A stretch of DNA of 64,000 bases from Adhaeribacter swui (GCF_014217805.1 NZ_CP055156.1:2424585-2488584); one strand, 5' to 3'. Shown: positions 36,752 to 46,027, counted from the stretch's first letter. The notes: a model not told the origin generated them from the letters alone. A program made the numbers and translations.

Positions 36752-37474
36752 ATGGAACAAAATGTAAAACCTAAATCCACCGTAGCGGAAATACGGGAAC
36801 GATTTGACCAGGACGTGGAGCGATTTTCTAATCTGGAAACTGGTCAGCAATCGACCGTAGATGCCCCGATTAGTTTAGAATTAATTACCGAGGCGGTAAA
36901 GTACGCTACGCTGAAAGCTTCGCGCTTGCTGGACATTGGCTGTGGGGCAGGCAATTATACTTTAAAGCTCCTAAGCAAAATACCCAACATGCATTGTACT
37001 CTGGTAGATTTGAGCCAACCCATGCTCCAGAAAGCCCAGGAAAGAGTAAGCGCTGCTACTACCGGCACCGTGGAAACAAAACAAGTTGATGTGCGGGATT
37101 TAGATTTACCGGAAAACTTTTACTGTACCATTTTGGCCGGTGCGGTGCTGCACCATTTACGCACAGACGAAGAATGGGAAGCAGTTTACACCAAATTGTA
37201 CCAAACCTTAAAACCGGGTGGCACCTTCTGGATTTCGGATTTAATTACGCACGAGGCAACGCCGATTAATAAGTTAATGTGGGATAAGTACGCCGATTAC
37301 CTGGAACAACTAGGAGGCATTGCCTATAAAGAGAAAGTCTTGGCTTACATCGAGAAAGAAGATTCGCCCCGTTCTTTAACCTATCAGCTTGAGTTATTAA
37401 AAAAAGTAGGTTTCCGGTATACGGAAGTGTTACACAAAAACGGTTGTTTCGCCGCTTTTGGGGGAATCAAGTAG
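36752..37474 (+). CDS. Class I SAM-dependent methyltransferase
   Basis: 240 residues. Motif I LLDIGCGAGNYTLKLL, motif II TLVDLSQPMLQKAQER, and ILAGAVLHHLRTDEEW, a typical small-molecule methyltransferase Rossmann fold. Substrate cannot be inferred. Divergent from a LysR regulator that likely controls it. Confidence 0.92.
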   Translation: MEQNVKPKSTVAEIRERFDQDVERFSNLETGQQSTVDAPISLELITEAVKYATLKASRLLDIGCGAGNYTLKLLSKIPNMHCTLVDLSQPMLQKAQERVSAATTGTVETKQVDVRDLDLPENFYCTILAGAVLHHLRTDEEWEAVYTKLYQTLKPGGTFWISDLITHEATPINKLMWDKYADYLEQLGGIAYKEKVLAYIEKEDSPRSLTYQLELLKKVGFRYTEVLHKNGCFAAFGGIK

Positions 37475-37827
37475 ATAAAAAATCAACTGAGATACGAACT
37501 TTACCTCATATTTACCGTGCTTTCGAGTTAATAGAATTAAAAACAGCACTATTTTGCTTATTCCACAATGTCATTCAGGAGGAACCTATTTGGCTACGTA
37601 GCTAAATAGTTTTCTTCTGAATGACGAAAATAAATGAGAAAAAGCCATGTAAAAGTATCCTTCTAGCAAGTACTTCTGTTTGGTGTTTGCATCAAGCATT
37701 GCCCATCTCGAATCTTTATTTTTTAATTCAGGCGACACTTACATTTACAATAGTTTCTGAAGAATACAGAATTCCCGTTAAAGCGTCTGGAAACTTCGGC
37801 TAATTCTAAGAAATTTAAAAAATAACT
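37475..37827. other. Gene-free 353 bp with a palindromic repeat
   Basis: Holds the CATTCAG-type repeat at 37566-37626 and AT-rich flanks. A 60-codon frame starting inside the repeat (37621) has no protein-like features and is not annotated. Confidence 0.5.
37566..37626 (+). repeat. Palindromic intergenic repeat, copy 1
   Basis: Ends GTCATTCAG (37570-37578) and CTGAATGAC (37617-37625) pair perfectly, and the centre CTATTTGGCTACGTAGCTAA is itself nearly palindromic around GCTACGTAGC. The related copy is at 50034-50091. Confidence 0.65.
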
Positions 37828-38763
37828 TTAATGAACGTGTTCGCAGGTTTGCTCGCAGACGGGTTGGTTCACTTTTTCAATCTGGATGGTAGCGTGGTTA
37901 ATCTGGTGATGGTGGGCTAGTTCTTCCCGGATGTGCGCCAGTAAGGTATCGGAGGTGTTTTCCTGTACTACCAGGTGAGCCGTAAGCGCATTTTCGGTGG
38001 TGCTCATGGCCCAGATGTGCAAATCGTGCACGTTTTTTACGCCCGGGAAATTGGTTAATAATTGCCGGATAGCCGGTAAATTAACGCCGCTGGGTACCCC
38101 ATCCAGGGATAATTTTAAAGATTCGGTGAGCAAACTCCAGGTACTCCACAAAATGACCACAATAATCACTAAGCTAATCACGGAATCTACCCAGAACCAG
38201 TTGGTATAGTAAATGGTAACGCCCGCTAGCACTACCCCCAACGACACCAGCGCATCGGCAGCCATGTGCAGGTAAGCGCCTTTTACGTTTAAATCTTTGT
38301 CTTTATCGCGCAAAAATAGCAAAGCCGTGCCGGCATTCACCAGAATACCAATGCCCGAAACGTACGCGATGTACTGACCGCCTATTTCCTGCGGTTGCCC
38401 CAATCGCTGAAAAGCTTCCCAACCAATCGCTCCTACAGCTACCAATAGTAATACCGCATTAAACAGCGAAACCAGCGTAGTCGATTTTTTAAAGCCATAA
38501 GTATAATCGTCGGTGGCTTTTTTGGTGGCTAACCGAGTCGCGAACAAAGCCAAAATCAGACTGGCTACATCACTTAAATTATGACCCGCATCGGTGAGCA
38601 GAGCCAGCGAGTGCAGCCAAAAGCCGGTAGCCGCTTCCAGAACCACGAAAACTATATTCAGGGCAATACCTATTACAAACGCCCGCGTTAAATTGGTAGG
38701 CACTTCGTGGTGATGGTGATGGCCGCCTTGGGAGTGATCGTGGGAGTGTGAGTGGGAATGCAT
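37828..38763 (-). CDS. Cation diffusion facilitator (zinc/divalent metal exporter)
   Basis: 311 residues. His-rich cytosolic start (MHSHSHSHDHSQGGHHHHH), six membrane helices with LALLTDAGHNLSDVASLI (metal site, HxxxD in helix 2) and LHMAADALVSLGVV (second HxxxD in helix 5), and a C-terminal domain (VKNVHDLHIWAM). Exports Zn(II) or related ions by proton antiport at the inner membrane. Gene neighbours (His/Met-rich outer-membrane protein; HMA-AraC protein) suggest a metal-resistance group. Confidence 0.94.
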   Translation of the reverse strand: MHSHSHSHDHSQGGHHHHHEVPTNLTRAFVIGIALNIVFVVLEAATGFWLHSLALLTDAGHNLSDVASLILALFATRLATKKATDDYTYGFKKSTTLVSLFNAVLLLVAVGAIGWEAFQRLGQPQEIGGQYIAYVSGIGILVNAGTALLFLRDKDKDLNVKGAYLHMAADALVSLGVVLAGVTIYYTNWFWVDSVISLVIIVVILWSTWSLLTESLKLSLDGVPSGVNLPAIRQLLTNFPGVKNVHDLHIWAMSTTENALTAHLVVQENTSDTLLAHIREELAHHHQINHATIQIEKVNQPVCEQTCEHVH

Positions 38764-38881
38764 AGGTACTAGTTATCGGTTATTCGTTGTTAGTTTTTTC
38801 CGGAAGTCCTTACTAAGCTATAGTATAATAACGAAATTAAAGAACAACCTGGATTAAGTTACCGGTAAATTTTAAAAAATG

Positions 38882-38931
38882 CCTGCTTGTAGCAGGTAAA
38901 CCAAATAATTTTAAAAATTTAGTTTACCTGC
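38882..38931. repeat. Hairpin pair downstream of the His/Met-rich gene
   Basis: CCTGCT-TGT-AGCAGG (38882-38896; ACA loop on the other strand) overlaps a larger inverted repeat GCAGGTAAAC / GTTTACCTGC (38892-38901 with 38922-38931). May act as terminator of the minus-strand gene at 38943, though without a clear T run. Confidence 0.5.
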
Positions 38932-38942
38932 CGCTTAATTTT

Positions 38943-40361
38943 TTAATGCATGCGCATCAGTGAAGGATTTATCCGCAAATAAACTTCACCGGATACGGGC
39001 ACCTTGCCGTAAATAGGTTTTAATTGGTTGCCAGGTGCGTACACGCTGCCTTGTACTCCTATGGTTAAGTCGGTGTTCCATTGCTGGGCTACTACGCGGC
39101 TTACACCTAAGGTTAAGGCGTGCACATTAAAAATTTCGTCGTGCTCAAACTGTTCTAAACTTAGTTCTTCGGGGGTTTTCTGAATCCATTCGTAGCGGCC
39201 GTAAATGCCGGTTTTGTTTAGTTGCAGGTTACTTTCGGCCAGAACAGAATGTTCCCGGTGGTCGTGGCCGGCATCGTTTAAGCCCCACACCAGCGCCGAC
39301 GTGATGTGCTTACGATCACCCAGCATTTTGCTGTGTAATATTGATGCGGTGGTGCGATCCACGTTGGTTTCGGGTTCCAGGGCTTCCGGCGAATGAATAA
39401 AACCCCTGGATACCTGCAAGGCTAAACTGCGGGTAGGGTTATAAGATAAACGGTACGAATACGAGTCAAACAGCGGCTTATCGATGCCGTAACGATTTTC
39501 GTTGGGTTCACGGCCAGTAAAGCTGGAGCCTTCCAGTTTCCAGTTTTTGTAACGCACGCCCAGGGTAGCTACGCCAAAAGTAATGTGGGTGGCATCCTGC
39601 CAGTGGTGGCCCAACACCGCATCGGGGTTGTTAAAGCTGGAAATCCGGTGCATAAACGCCACTGGGCCCAAAGCTGGTTCGCCGGGTAAACCAAAGTAAG
39701 CGGTTACATCTACGTCCGGACTAACCTGGTGGGTGTAGGCCACCGATAATTCCGAGAAAAGATCGTGGGGGTGTTGCCGGTCTACGAGCCGCTGGCCTTT
39801 ATACGTTTCGCCGGACTGAAATAACAAAGGGTAGCCTTGTTTGCCTTCGGTAATAGGGTCCAGCGATAGCATGGCGTTAAAGTTAAACAAGCCGCGTTTA
39901 CCTACCGGCCTTTGAATCATGGCCATAAACCAGTTGGATGCATCCAATTTGCTATCGCCCCGGTTACCCGCGTTAAACAAATCCTGGTTGGTGTAGCGCA
40001 AATATACACTCCCGTGAAACATCATGTTCCAGTTGCCGGCGTGCTTCATGTACATATACATGGGCGTTTCGTCGGGGTTCCAGGCAGTACCGGAGCCGTT
40101 CCGGTTCATGGGTAAACTGCGCGAAAACGCGTGCGTCATGGCGGGCATATTGTGCATGCCGCCTGGCATCATGCTGCTGTGCTGGTTATGGTTGGCCTGG
40201 GTGGTATCGGTGCCAGCCTGATGGTTGTGCATCATACCATGATGGTGTTGGTGTGTAGTATCGGTAGCGGGTTGAGCCTGGTGCTGCTCATGCTGCGCCT
40301 GCAAAGGCAAGCTATTCAACGCCAGTAGAGTAAAAGTAGTTATTAAGGTATTCTTGAACAT
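38943..40361 (-). CDS. His/Met-rich outer-membrane protein of a metal-handling locus
   Basis: 472 residues from the ATG at 40361 (MFKNTLITTFTLLALNSLPLQAQ, signal peptide cut before HEQ); an upstream in-frame ATG gives a poorer start. Residues 24-80 are rich in His and Met (THQHHHGMMHNHQAG, HNQHSSMMPGGMHNM), typical copper/silver-binding composition. The remainder is a beta-strand-rich outer-membrane protein (SVYLRYTNQDLFNAG, LGVRYKNWKLEGSSF, LTIGVQGSVY). No catalytic motif. Likely binds or senses periplasmic metal. Confidence 0.75.
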   Translation of the reverse strand: MFKNTLITTFTLLALNSLPLQAQHEQHQAQPATDTTHQHHHGMMHNHQAGTDTTQANHNQHSSMMPGGMHNMPAMTHAFSRSLPMNRNGSGTAWNPDETPMYMYMKHAGNWNMMFHGSVYLRYTNQDLFNAGNRGDSKLDASNWFMAMIQRPVGKRGLFNFNAMLSLDPITEGKQGYPLLFQSGETYKGQRLVDRQHPHDLFSELSVAYTHQVSPDVDVTAYFGLPGEPALGPVAFMHRISSFNNPDAVLGHHWQDATHITFGVATLGVRYKNWKLEGSSFTGREPNENRYGIDKPLFDSYSYRLSYNPTRSLALQVSRGFIHSPEALEPETNVDRTTASILHSKMLGDRKHITSALVWGLNDAGHDHREHSVLAESNLQLNKTGIYGRYEWIQKTPEELSLEQFEHDEIFNVHALTLGVSRVVAQQWNTDLTIGVQGSVYAPGNQLKPIYGKVPVSGEVYLRINPSLMRMH

Positions 40362-40518
40362 AGGAATAAGCATTAATTCTGTTGTAAAATTAACGCTGCT
40401 CCGGCGCAAGAGTTTAACACAATTCAGGCAACGATGTATAAAATCCGGGTTCTATTGGATTTTAAAGAATGTTGTATGTGAGTAACTAGAATAAAGCAAT
40501 ATTTGTTACGGTTATTCT

Positions 40519-40703
40519 TTGGAGCCTGTTCCAGCCTCCAGGCGCTGGTGCTATCTAGTTTGACAAGTAACCAGTTTGCCTCATGGCCGGCGGGCCCCGT
40601 TTGGCTCTTCCGGGCTGGTCTAAGCTTGTTTTGTTCGTTCCTCACAATGCCTCGTGCCTCGGCACCACAACCTTAGAAGGCCCTTCACAGCCAAACTGAT
40701 GTC
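40519..40703 (-). repeat. Long-hairpin dispersed repeat, copy 2
   Basis: Same family as 32907-33057 in reverse orientation: on the minus strand it starts GACATCAGTTTGGCTGTGAA and ends with CAAACTAGATAGCACC and a GGAGGCTGGAACAGGCTCC tail (copy 1 has GGAGACGGGAACCGGCTCC). Internal part diverges from copy 1 but matches copy 3 (CGAGGCACGAGGCATT versus CAAGGCACAAGGCATT). Confidence 0.65.
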
Positions 40704-40856
40704 GTTTATACTTAGCCTCGGCTTTTCTGACCCATCCTTAATAGAATTTAGAGTATAAAACTAAAATTTATTGGCTACTACCAATTTCTAGACTTTAGAA
40801 AGTAAACTTTCTACCTATGTTTCTCTCTTCCGGATTAAACTGTAGCTAAAAGCAAA

Positions 40857-41081
40857 GACATCAGTTTGGCTGTGGAGCACCTTGTGGACTTCCAGTGCCA
40901 AGGCACAAGGCATTCCCAGGAGCAGTCGAGGAAAGGTAAAAGTAGGAATAGCGGCATTTCCTCCCCTGTTTTTAGGGGAGGTCCCGCAGGGGGAGGGGTT
41001 TAGAGGTCCGTCGGCCAGGAGGCAAACTGGTTACTTGTCAAACTAGATAGCACCACTGCATGGAGACGGGAACCGGCTCCA
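40857..41081 (+). repeat. Long-hairpin dispersed repeat, copy 3, with nested insertion
   Basis: Starts GACATCAGTTTGGCTGTGG and ends TGGAGACGGGAACCGGCTCC. Longer than the others because a G-rich repeat (CTCCCCTGTTTTTAGGGGAG at 40961-40980, then GGGGGAGGGG) is inserted in the middle. Inverted relative to copy 2. Confidence 0.65.
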
Positions 41082-41207
41082 AAAATCAACCAGGAGAGAA
41101 TTTAATTACCAGTTAAGACGATGATAGCTTTTCTTCGTCTGGTACTAAATAGCACTGACCAAAAGCTAGTAATATCTGGTACTCCGAATTTCTAATTTTT
41201 AAAAAAT

Positions 41208-41774
41208 CTAGCCAATAGCATCCAAAGGCGTACGGGTGGGTTGCAGGGAGTTTTTGTACTCACTTACCGATTGACCCGTAATCTTTTTAAATTGATTAGA
41301 TAAGTGCTGCACACTGCTGTATTGTAGTTGGTGGGCAATTTCGCTCAGAGTTAATTGTCCGTAGGATAACAGCTCTTTTACCCGCTCAATTTTTAACAGA
41401 ATAAAATATTTTTCGATGGTGAGAGGTTCCAGGCGCGAAAATACTTTGCTCAGGTAAGAATAATCAGTATCCAGTTTTTCGGCTAAATACACCGAAGTAG
41501 TAACAGGCTGGTAGGCCGTTTCGAAATGCTGCAAATAATCGATTAAGGTATTTTTAATTTTTTCTACTAACTGCCGGTCCCGATCGAGCAAAAGAGTAAA
41601 ACCTTCGGGTTGCAAGGCCGCATCAATCTTAGTTAAATCCGGGTGGCCCGACACCTCGGCATAACCCAATTGTACCTCATTTACCTGTAAGCCTTGTTCC
41701 TGTAAAACCCGGGTAACCGTGCTGATGCAGCGCGGGCAAACCATGTTTTTAATATGTAAGGTAGTTGTTTCCAC
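41208..41774 (-). CDS. HMA-like metal-binding domain fused to AraC-type HTH
   Basis: 188 residues. The N-terminal ~65 residues have the heavy-metal-associated fold with the thiol motif NMVCPRCISTV (CxxC) after TLHIK; the C-terminal ~105 residues are an AraC-type helix-turn-helix (LTLSEIAHQLQYSSVQHLSN, FKKITGQSVSEYK). The fusion suggests a regulator that senses Cu(I), Zn(II) or a similar ion through the cysteine pair and controls the neighbouring transporter and outer-membrane genes. Lies 850 bp upstream of the His/Met-rich gene, same strand. Confidence 0.85.
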   Translation of the reverse strand: METTTLHIKNMVCPRCISTVTRVLQEQGLQVNEVQLGYAEVSGHPDLTKIDAALQPEGFTLLLDRDRQLVEKIKNTLIDYLQHFETAYQPVTTSVYLAEKLDTDYSYLSKVFSRLEPLTIEKYFILLKIERVKELLSYGQLTLSEIAHQLQYSSVQHLSNQFKKITGQSVSEYKNSLQPTRTPLDAIG

Positions 41775-41881
41775 AGGAGTAAAATCTTGCTTTAATGATT
41801 ATACGATAATATAGGGCAACCAGGTAAAAGGGGATCTAATACTAATTTAAAACCTAGAATACCGGCAATTGTTTATACCGC

Positions 41882-42157
41882 TTAGCGCAGCCAGCGATTA
41901 AATACGTTATTAACCAGCGGAATAATGCCCAATACGGTAGCGCTAATCAACAGGAAAATAACAAAAGTGGCGCTGAATAAGCGTTTAAAAAAGCCAGGCG
42001 GAAAACCAAAAACGTACAAAATTAAAGCCGTGGCGATAAAAAAACTGACAAGAAAAATAATTAGAATTTGTCGCCGTAATCCGGCCTTATCAAATAATGG
42101 CCGGCTTTTACGGGCAGATTTTTTTACAGCGGCTTTCGGCACGTTTTGCTTTCTCAT
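41882..42157 (-). CDS. Small two-helix membrane protein
   Basis: 91 residues: a strongly basic N-terminus (MRKQNVPKAAVKKSARKSR), two membrane helices (about 30-51 and 58-81) and a short basic tail. Unknown function; length and composition resemble small Bacteroidota inner-membrane proteins. Divergent from the lipoprotein gene at 42367. Confidence 0.6.
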   Translation of the reverse strand: MRKQNVPKAAVKKSARKSRPLFDKAGLRRQILIIFLVSFFIATALILYVFGFPPGFFKRLFSATFVIFLLISATVLGIIPLVNNVFNRWLR

Positions 42158-42366
42158 CTGATTGGGTTTTACGGTTGGGGCAAATAAACCGCGTACAAAA
42201 ATAAGATTTTCCGGTAGGATTTGCCTTTGTCCGGATTTTTAAATTAAACCAAAACAATATCCCTTTAACCATTCAACCCGGCTGCCGTACATAACCGAAC
42301 GAGCCCGGTAAGCCTTTGTTTTACTTGTTGCCGGGTTAAATTAAGCTTCACTCAATATAACAGACT

Positions 42367-42645
42367 ATGAAAAAAATACGGCAAACCATGCACCAATTTG
42401 GTTTAGTACTGGTATTCGGAGCAGCGCTCAGTTTTTCGGCCTGCAGTACCGGCACCAAAGAAGGTGATACTAATGTAGAAGAAGGCAGTGCCAAAGATAA
42501 AGATCCGGAAAATTTAAATATCCAGGAAACCGATTCGGTGGGTCGACCTGATAGCCTGGACATGGATAAAAATGAAACCTACCAAAAAGTAGACCCCGAT
42601 AACGGCGCCCGCGATGCCGATAACGACGGCAAAGTAGATCAATAA
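42367..42645 (+). CDS. Small acidic lipoprotein
   Basis: 92 residues. Signal peptide with lipobox (ALSFSACSTG, Cys at about residue 26), then a highly acidic, low-complexity mature part (EEGSAKDKDPENLN ... DPDNGARDADNDGKVDQ). The final NDGKVDQ resembles a single EF-hand-like calcium loop fragment, but no true motif is present. Envelope protein of unknown role, followed by a strong terminator. Confidence 0.75.
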   Translation: MKKIRQTMHQFGLVLVFGAALSFSACSTGTKEGDTNVEEGSAKDKDPENLNIQETDSVGRPDSLDMDKNETYQKVDPDNGARDADNDGKVDQ

Positions 42646-42660
42646 TAAGAAAATTTAAAA

Positions 42661-42701
42661 AATAAACCCGCCAGAAAGTACAATCTGGCGGGTTTATTTT
42701 T
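42661..42701 (+). terminator. Strong terminator
   Basis: Perfect 15-bp stem (42661-42675 with 42684-42698, core AACCCGCCAGA), 8-base loop, T-rich 3' side. Serves the small lipoprotein gene. Confidence 0.9.
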
Positions 42702-42822
42702 ATGATGGATGCGCCTGAAGAAAAAGGACACATTTTATCTTAAACTGAATATCTAAATAGAGGATATTCAGTTTAAGATTGATTTAAAATCCAGCGTCTA
42801 ATATCTTGGTTGTAGAGCCTTT

Positions 42823-43911
42823 TTACTTAAAAACAAATTCACTCGGTCCAACGCTTACGGTAAACGAATCGACAGCCGCCCCGTTCGGGTTAAAACGCAC
42901 TACTTTGCCACCGGCAGCAAAGCCACCGGCATCGGCGCCATAAATTAAATTATCTGCCGGGTCTACGCCAATGCCGTAAAAGTTCCGGTTAATAAAAGGA
43001 GTAGCCGTTAAGGTAGTAGCCGAAATATCTTGCTGGTAAACTTTGCCCCCGTACTGGTAATACACTTTGTTGCCGGCGCCGTTCGCCACTAAATCGTCCG
43101 GCGACAAAACTTTAGAAGTAAAAGTTAAAGTGGCTTCTACGGCGTTGGTTGTGGGGTTAAGACGCACTAAGCTGCCCGGCTTACTGGTATTTTCGTCGAT
43201 GGAGTAATCGGGGTTATAATTTTTCTCGCCACCGCACAACACCCACAATTTCTTATTCGCATCTACTACCAAACTGTTCGGCGAGGCATCTACGGTAATA
43301 GTGGTTTCCACGGCATCCGAAGTTGGGTTTATAACCGAAACGGTGTTTCCGCCGGAGTTAATTACGTATACTTTATTATTAACCAACGCTAGCTTTTCAG
43401 GCAGACTCCCAACGGCAATGGTTTTGGTTAAGGTATTCGTGGCTAAATCAATCACGGAAACCCGGCCGTTGCCGCTAAAGCTTACCCACTCGGTAACATA
43501 GCCTTTGTTATTGGCCACTACCATGTACCGGGGCAGTTGCAAATTATTGATTACCCCCAGCGATTTAAACGTATTGGCATCGGCAATTTCTATTTTGTTG
43601 CTGTTATTTACTACCACGTAAGCCTTGTCGTTGTTTACGGTTACCGATTGCACCACATCGCCCAAGGGCCGGTTGTTTTCCGTTAGAAAAACATCGGCTA
43701 CTACGGTTTTATTTTGTTTATCGATAAAGCTGATGGCGCCGTTCCCTTGCTGAAAATTGCCTTCGTTTACCACCAACACGCCCGATTCGTAAGCGCCTTT
43801 AGGTGGAGTAACCGTGCTGCCCGAATCATCGTCCTGGCAGCTGCTTAAAAAAATACTGCCCGCCAGGTAAATTCCCATAATAAAAGACCGGTTTAATAAA
43901 TTTTTGTTCAT
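42823..43911 (-). CDS. YncE-like beta-propeller lipoprotein (BtuG-like)
   Basis: 362 residues. Signal peptide with lipobox (LAGSIFLSSCQDD) and a seven-bladed propeller of about 40-residue YncE repeats (VVNNSNKIEIADANTFKSLG, INSGGNTVSVINPTSD, NGRVSVIDLATNTLTKTI). In Bacteroides, surface lipoprotein propellers called BtuG pass cobalamin to BtuB; here the gene lies directly downstream of a BtuB-like receptor and a cobalamin riboswitch, which supports that role. Not proven that this homologue binds B12. Confidence 0.82.
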   Translation of the reverse strand: MNKNLLNRSFIMGIYLAGSIFLSSCQDDDSGSTVTPPKGAYESGVLVVNEGNFQQGNGAISFIDKQNKTVVADVFLTENNRPLGDVVQSVTVNNDKAYVVVNNSNKIEIADANTFKSLGVINNLQLPRYMVVANNKGYVTEWVSFSGNGRVSVIDLATNTLTKTIAVGSLPEKLALVNNKVYVINSGGNTVSVINPTSDAVETTITVDASPNSLVVDANKKLWVLCGGEKNYNPDYSIDENTSKPGSLVRLNPTTNAVEATLTFTSKVLSPDDLVANGAGNKVYYQYGGKVYQQDISATTLTATPFINRNFYGIGVDPADNLIYGADAGGFAAGGKVVRFNPNGAAVDSFTVSVGPSEFVFK

Positions 43912-43989
43912 AGTAAATGGATTAAATAAAATAAGTAAAGGTTTGGGGTTTGTGAAAAGAGAAAAATTTAAAAAAAGATGAGGCAGCTT

Positions 43990-45909
43990 TTAATTTAAAG
44001 TAAACCGGACGCTTAGATTGTAATTCCGGCCAGGCATAGCGTAATACTCCAGGTTTTGGTACACTTTGTTAGTCAGGTTATTTACCCGACCAATTACCTG
44101 AAACCGGGTTTTATGGTATTGGATGGTTTTACCACCATAAATAGTAAGCAAGCCGTAAGTTGGCAACGAACGGGTGTTTTCGGCGGTGGTGTACCGTTGG
44201 CCAGTGAGCTGGTAATTAGTTGTAAACAACCACGATTTATAAGTTACATCGGCGTAGGCGGTAGCGGTGTGGTAAGGCACGTAAATTAGTTGCTTGCCGG
44301 TAGGTTCCGCCGAACTGCCGTACGATTCCTGTTGCCGGGAGGAAGTATAGCCGTAATTAAAGCCCGTAGTAACTTTACCTGTCCGGAGCAGCCACGAAGC
44401 CTTGCCGGATGCCTCCGCTCCGCTAGCTAATACTTTTTTTAAATTTTGGGGCGACCATACGCCCGTGCCCGCTGCCGGCAGCCATTGAATCCAGTTTTCG
44501 ACCTGCATGCGGTAAGCGGTTACTTCGGTTTCGGCGGTGAATATTCCTTGCTGGTATTTGTAAGCCAGGCCGGTTTCGTAGTTGTAGCTGTTTTCGGGTT
44601 TTAAAGTTGCGTTGCCCGTGGGCCAGTAGCGGTCGTTTAGTGTAGGCACCCGGTAGCCCCGCGAAACGGAGCCTTTCCATCCCAGCGTATAATGGTTGCG
44701 CATAAATACATCCAGGGTAAAGCCGGCAGTAGGCGCCAGCGGCGGATTAAAGCCCGTAACAAATGCTTGCCGTAGATTTAAATTCAAGTGCAGAAAATCC
44801 AGGGGATCGTAGCGAAACAAAAGAAAACCGGAAGCGCGGGTTTCGTTTACTTTTTGCCCGTAGCCATCTACATCACCAGTAAAATATTGCAGTTCGCCGC
44901 CCGCATCTACGTTTATTTTCTTGGCCAAGATAAAGTTTTGCTCGCCTTGAATTTGGTACGTATTTACCGCAGTTTCGGAATTGGTATTATCGTCGCGGTA
45001 GCGCATGTAATCGGCAAAATAAGCCCCCCGGATAGCCGTTAAGCCTAATTTACTGTGGTGGTTCCATTCGCTCATAAGCCGCCAGTTGCGGTTTGCCCGC
45101 TGGGCGTGTGTATTGGCGGCTACCATGTTGGGCTGCGATTGATTGTCGCTATCGGTGTACCAGTTCCGGATAGCCAAAGTATTGCGGGTATTCAGGCGCA
45201 GGTGCAGGTTAGTTGTAAAACCTAATTGGTACAAGGCGGCGTTTTCCTGGCACTGGTCCGGCGCCCCAAATTGCGTGATATTTTTAAATTTAAAGTTGTT
45301 TTGCGCCTCGCGGCGGAAAAAGCTGGTTTCTACGCTTACTTTTTTAGTGCTGTACTGGCCGGCTAATTGGCTAAAATACGAGTTAAAGCTTCCTGCATCT
45401 TGCTGGGCCTGCAGTTGCCAACCCGGCTGCCAGTTAGTTCTGGATGATAAAATAACGGCTCCACCAATGGCGCTGGTGCCAAAGTTAGCCCCACCCGAAC
45501 CGTGCTGTAATTGCACGCCCTGTATGGCCGTAAGCGGAATTATCGAAAAATCGGCTAGCCCCAGCGTAGGTAAGTTAATGTTAAACCCGTTCCAGAGCAC
45601 CGCCGTTTGGCTGGCCGAGGTACCCCGAAACGAAATAGTAGACAGCATGCCGTTGCCGTAGGTTTTTAAGTAAACCGGCGTACGGCTCTGCAAGGCATCC
45701 GAGAGCGAAGCAGCGTTGTTTGTTTGCAGATACGAAGAATCGAGTTGCGTTTCGCGGGAACCCAGGGTATAGCGCGGATGGTGTTGCCCAATAATCTGTA
45801 CCTCGGCCAAATCTTCGCCGGTTAAGGTATCCGGAGTAACCTGCGCCCGCGCCGCCGGCATAAGCAGCGTGGCGGCTAAGAAAATTTTAAAAAAAACTAC
45901 TACGCGCAT
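43990..45909 (-). CDS. btuB: TonB-dependent cobalamin receptor (BtuB-like)
   Basis: 639 residues from the ATG at 45909 (MRVVVFFKIFLAATLLMPAARA, signal peptide cut before QV); the frame extends 12 residues further upstream without need. Plug domain (ASLSDALQSRTPVYLKTYGN, ISFRGTSASQTAVLWNGF, GSGGANFGTSAIGG) and 22-strand barrel ending YNLSVRFTLN. No obvious TonB box could be pinned. The upstream cobalamin riboswitch identifies the substrate as a corrinoid. The BtuG-like gene starts 78 bp downstream. Confidence 0.92.
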   Translation of the reverse strand: MRVVVFFKIFLAATLLMPAARAQVTPDTLTGEDLAEVQIIGQHHPRYTLGSRETQLDSSYLQTNNAASLSDALQSRTPVYLKTYGNGMLSTISFRGTSASQTAVLWNGFNINLPTLGLADFSIIPLTAIQGVQLQHGSGGANFGTSAIGGAVILSSRTNWQPGWQLQAQQDAGSFNSYFSQLAGQYSTKKVSVETSFFRREAQNNFKFKNITQFGAPDQCQENAALYQLGFTTNLHLRLNTRNTLAIRNWYTDSDNQSQPNMVAANTHAQRANRNWRLMSEWNHHSKLGLTAIRGAYFADYMRYRDDNTNSETAVNTYQIQGEQNFILAKKINVDAGGELQYFTGDVDGYGQKVNETRASGFLLFRYDPLDFLHLNLNLRQAFVTGFNPPLAPTAGFTLDVFMRNHYTLGWKGSVSRGYRVPTLNDRYWPTGNATLKPENSYNYETGLAYKYQQGIFTAETEVTAYRMQVENWIQWLPAAGTGVWSPQNLKKVLASGAEASGKASWLLRTGKVTTGFNYGYTSSRQQESYGSSAEPTGKQLIYVPYHTATAYADVTYKSWLFTTNYQLTGQRYTTAENTRSLPTYGLLTIYGGKTIQYHKTRFQVIGRVNNLTNKVYQNLEYYAMPGRNYNLSVRFTLN

Positions 45910-46027
45910 CTTTCCCCCGTCCGAATAAAATCCGTCGGGGTACATAGGCGCAGCAAGAAAGTGTAATCTTCGTTCATCTGTCTGGCTCTTAGCTTTTTAC
46001 CCGAAAGCATGTGACAATAAATAAAAT

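Larger units (their letters stand above)
40362..41207. other. Gene-free 846 bp dominated by repeats
   Basis: Contains two copies of the long-hairpin repeat in opposite orientation (40519-40703 and 40857-41081) around a 153-bp spacer, with a second repeat nested in the later copy. A 73-codon minus-strand frame within the first copy is repeat-derived. Confidence 0.6.

Noticed and set aside
37621-37803. 60-codon plus-strand frame
   Set aside because: Begins inside the palindromic repeat 37566-37626 and shows no protein-like pattern.
40424-40645. 73-codon minus-strand frame
   Set aside because: Runs through a dispersed repeat; the low-complexity ends and lack of homology argue against a gene.
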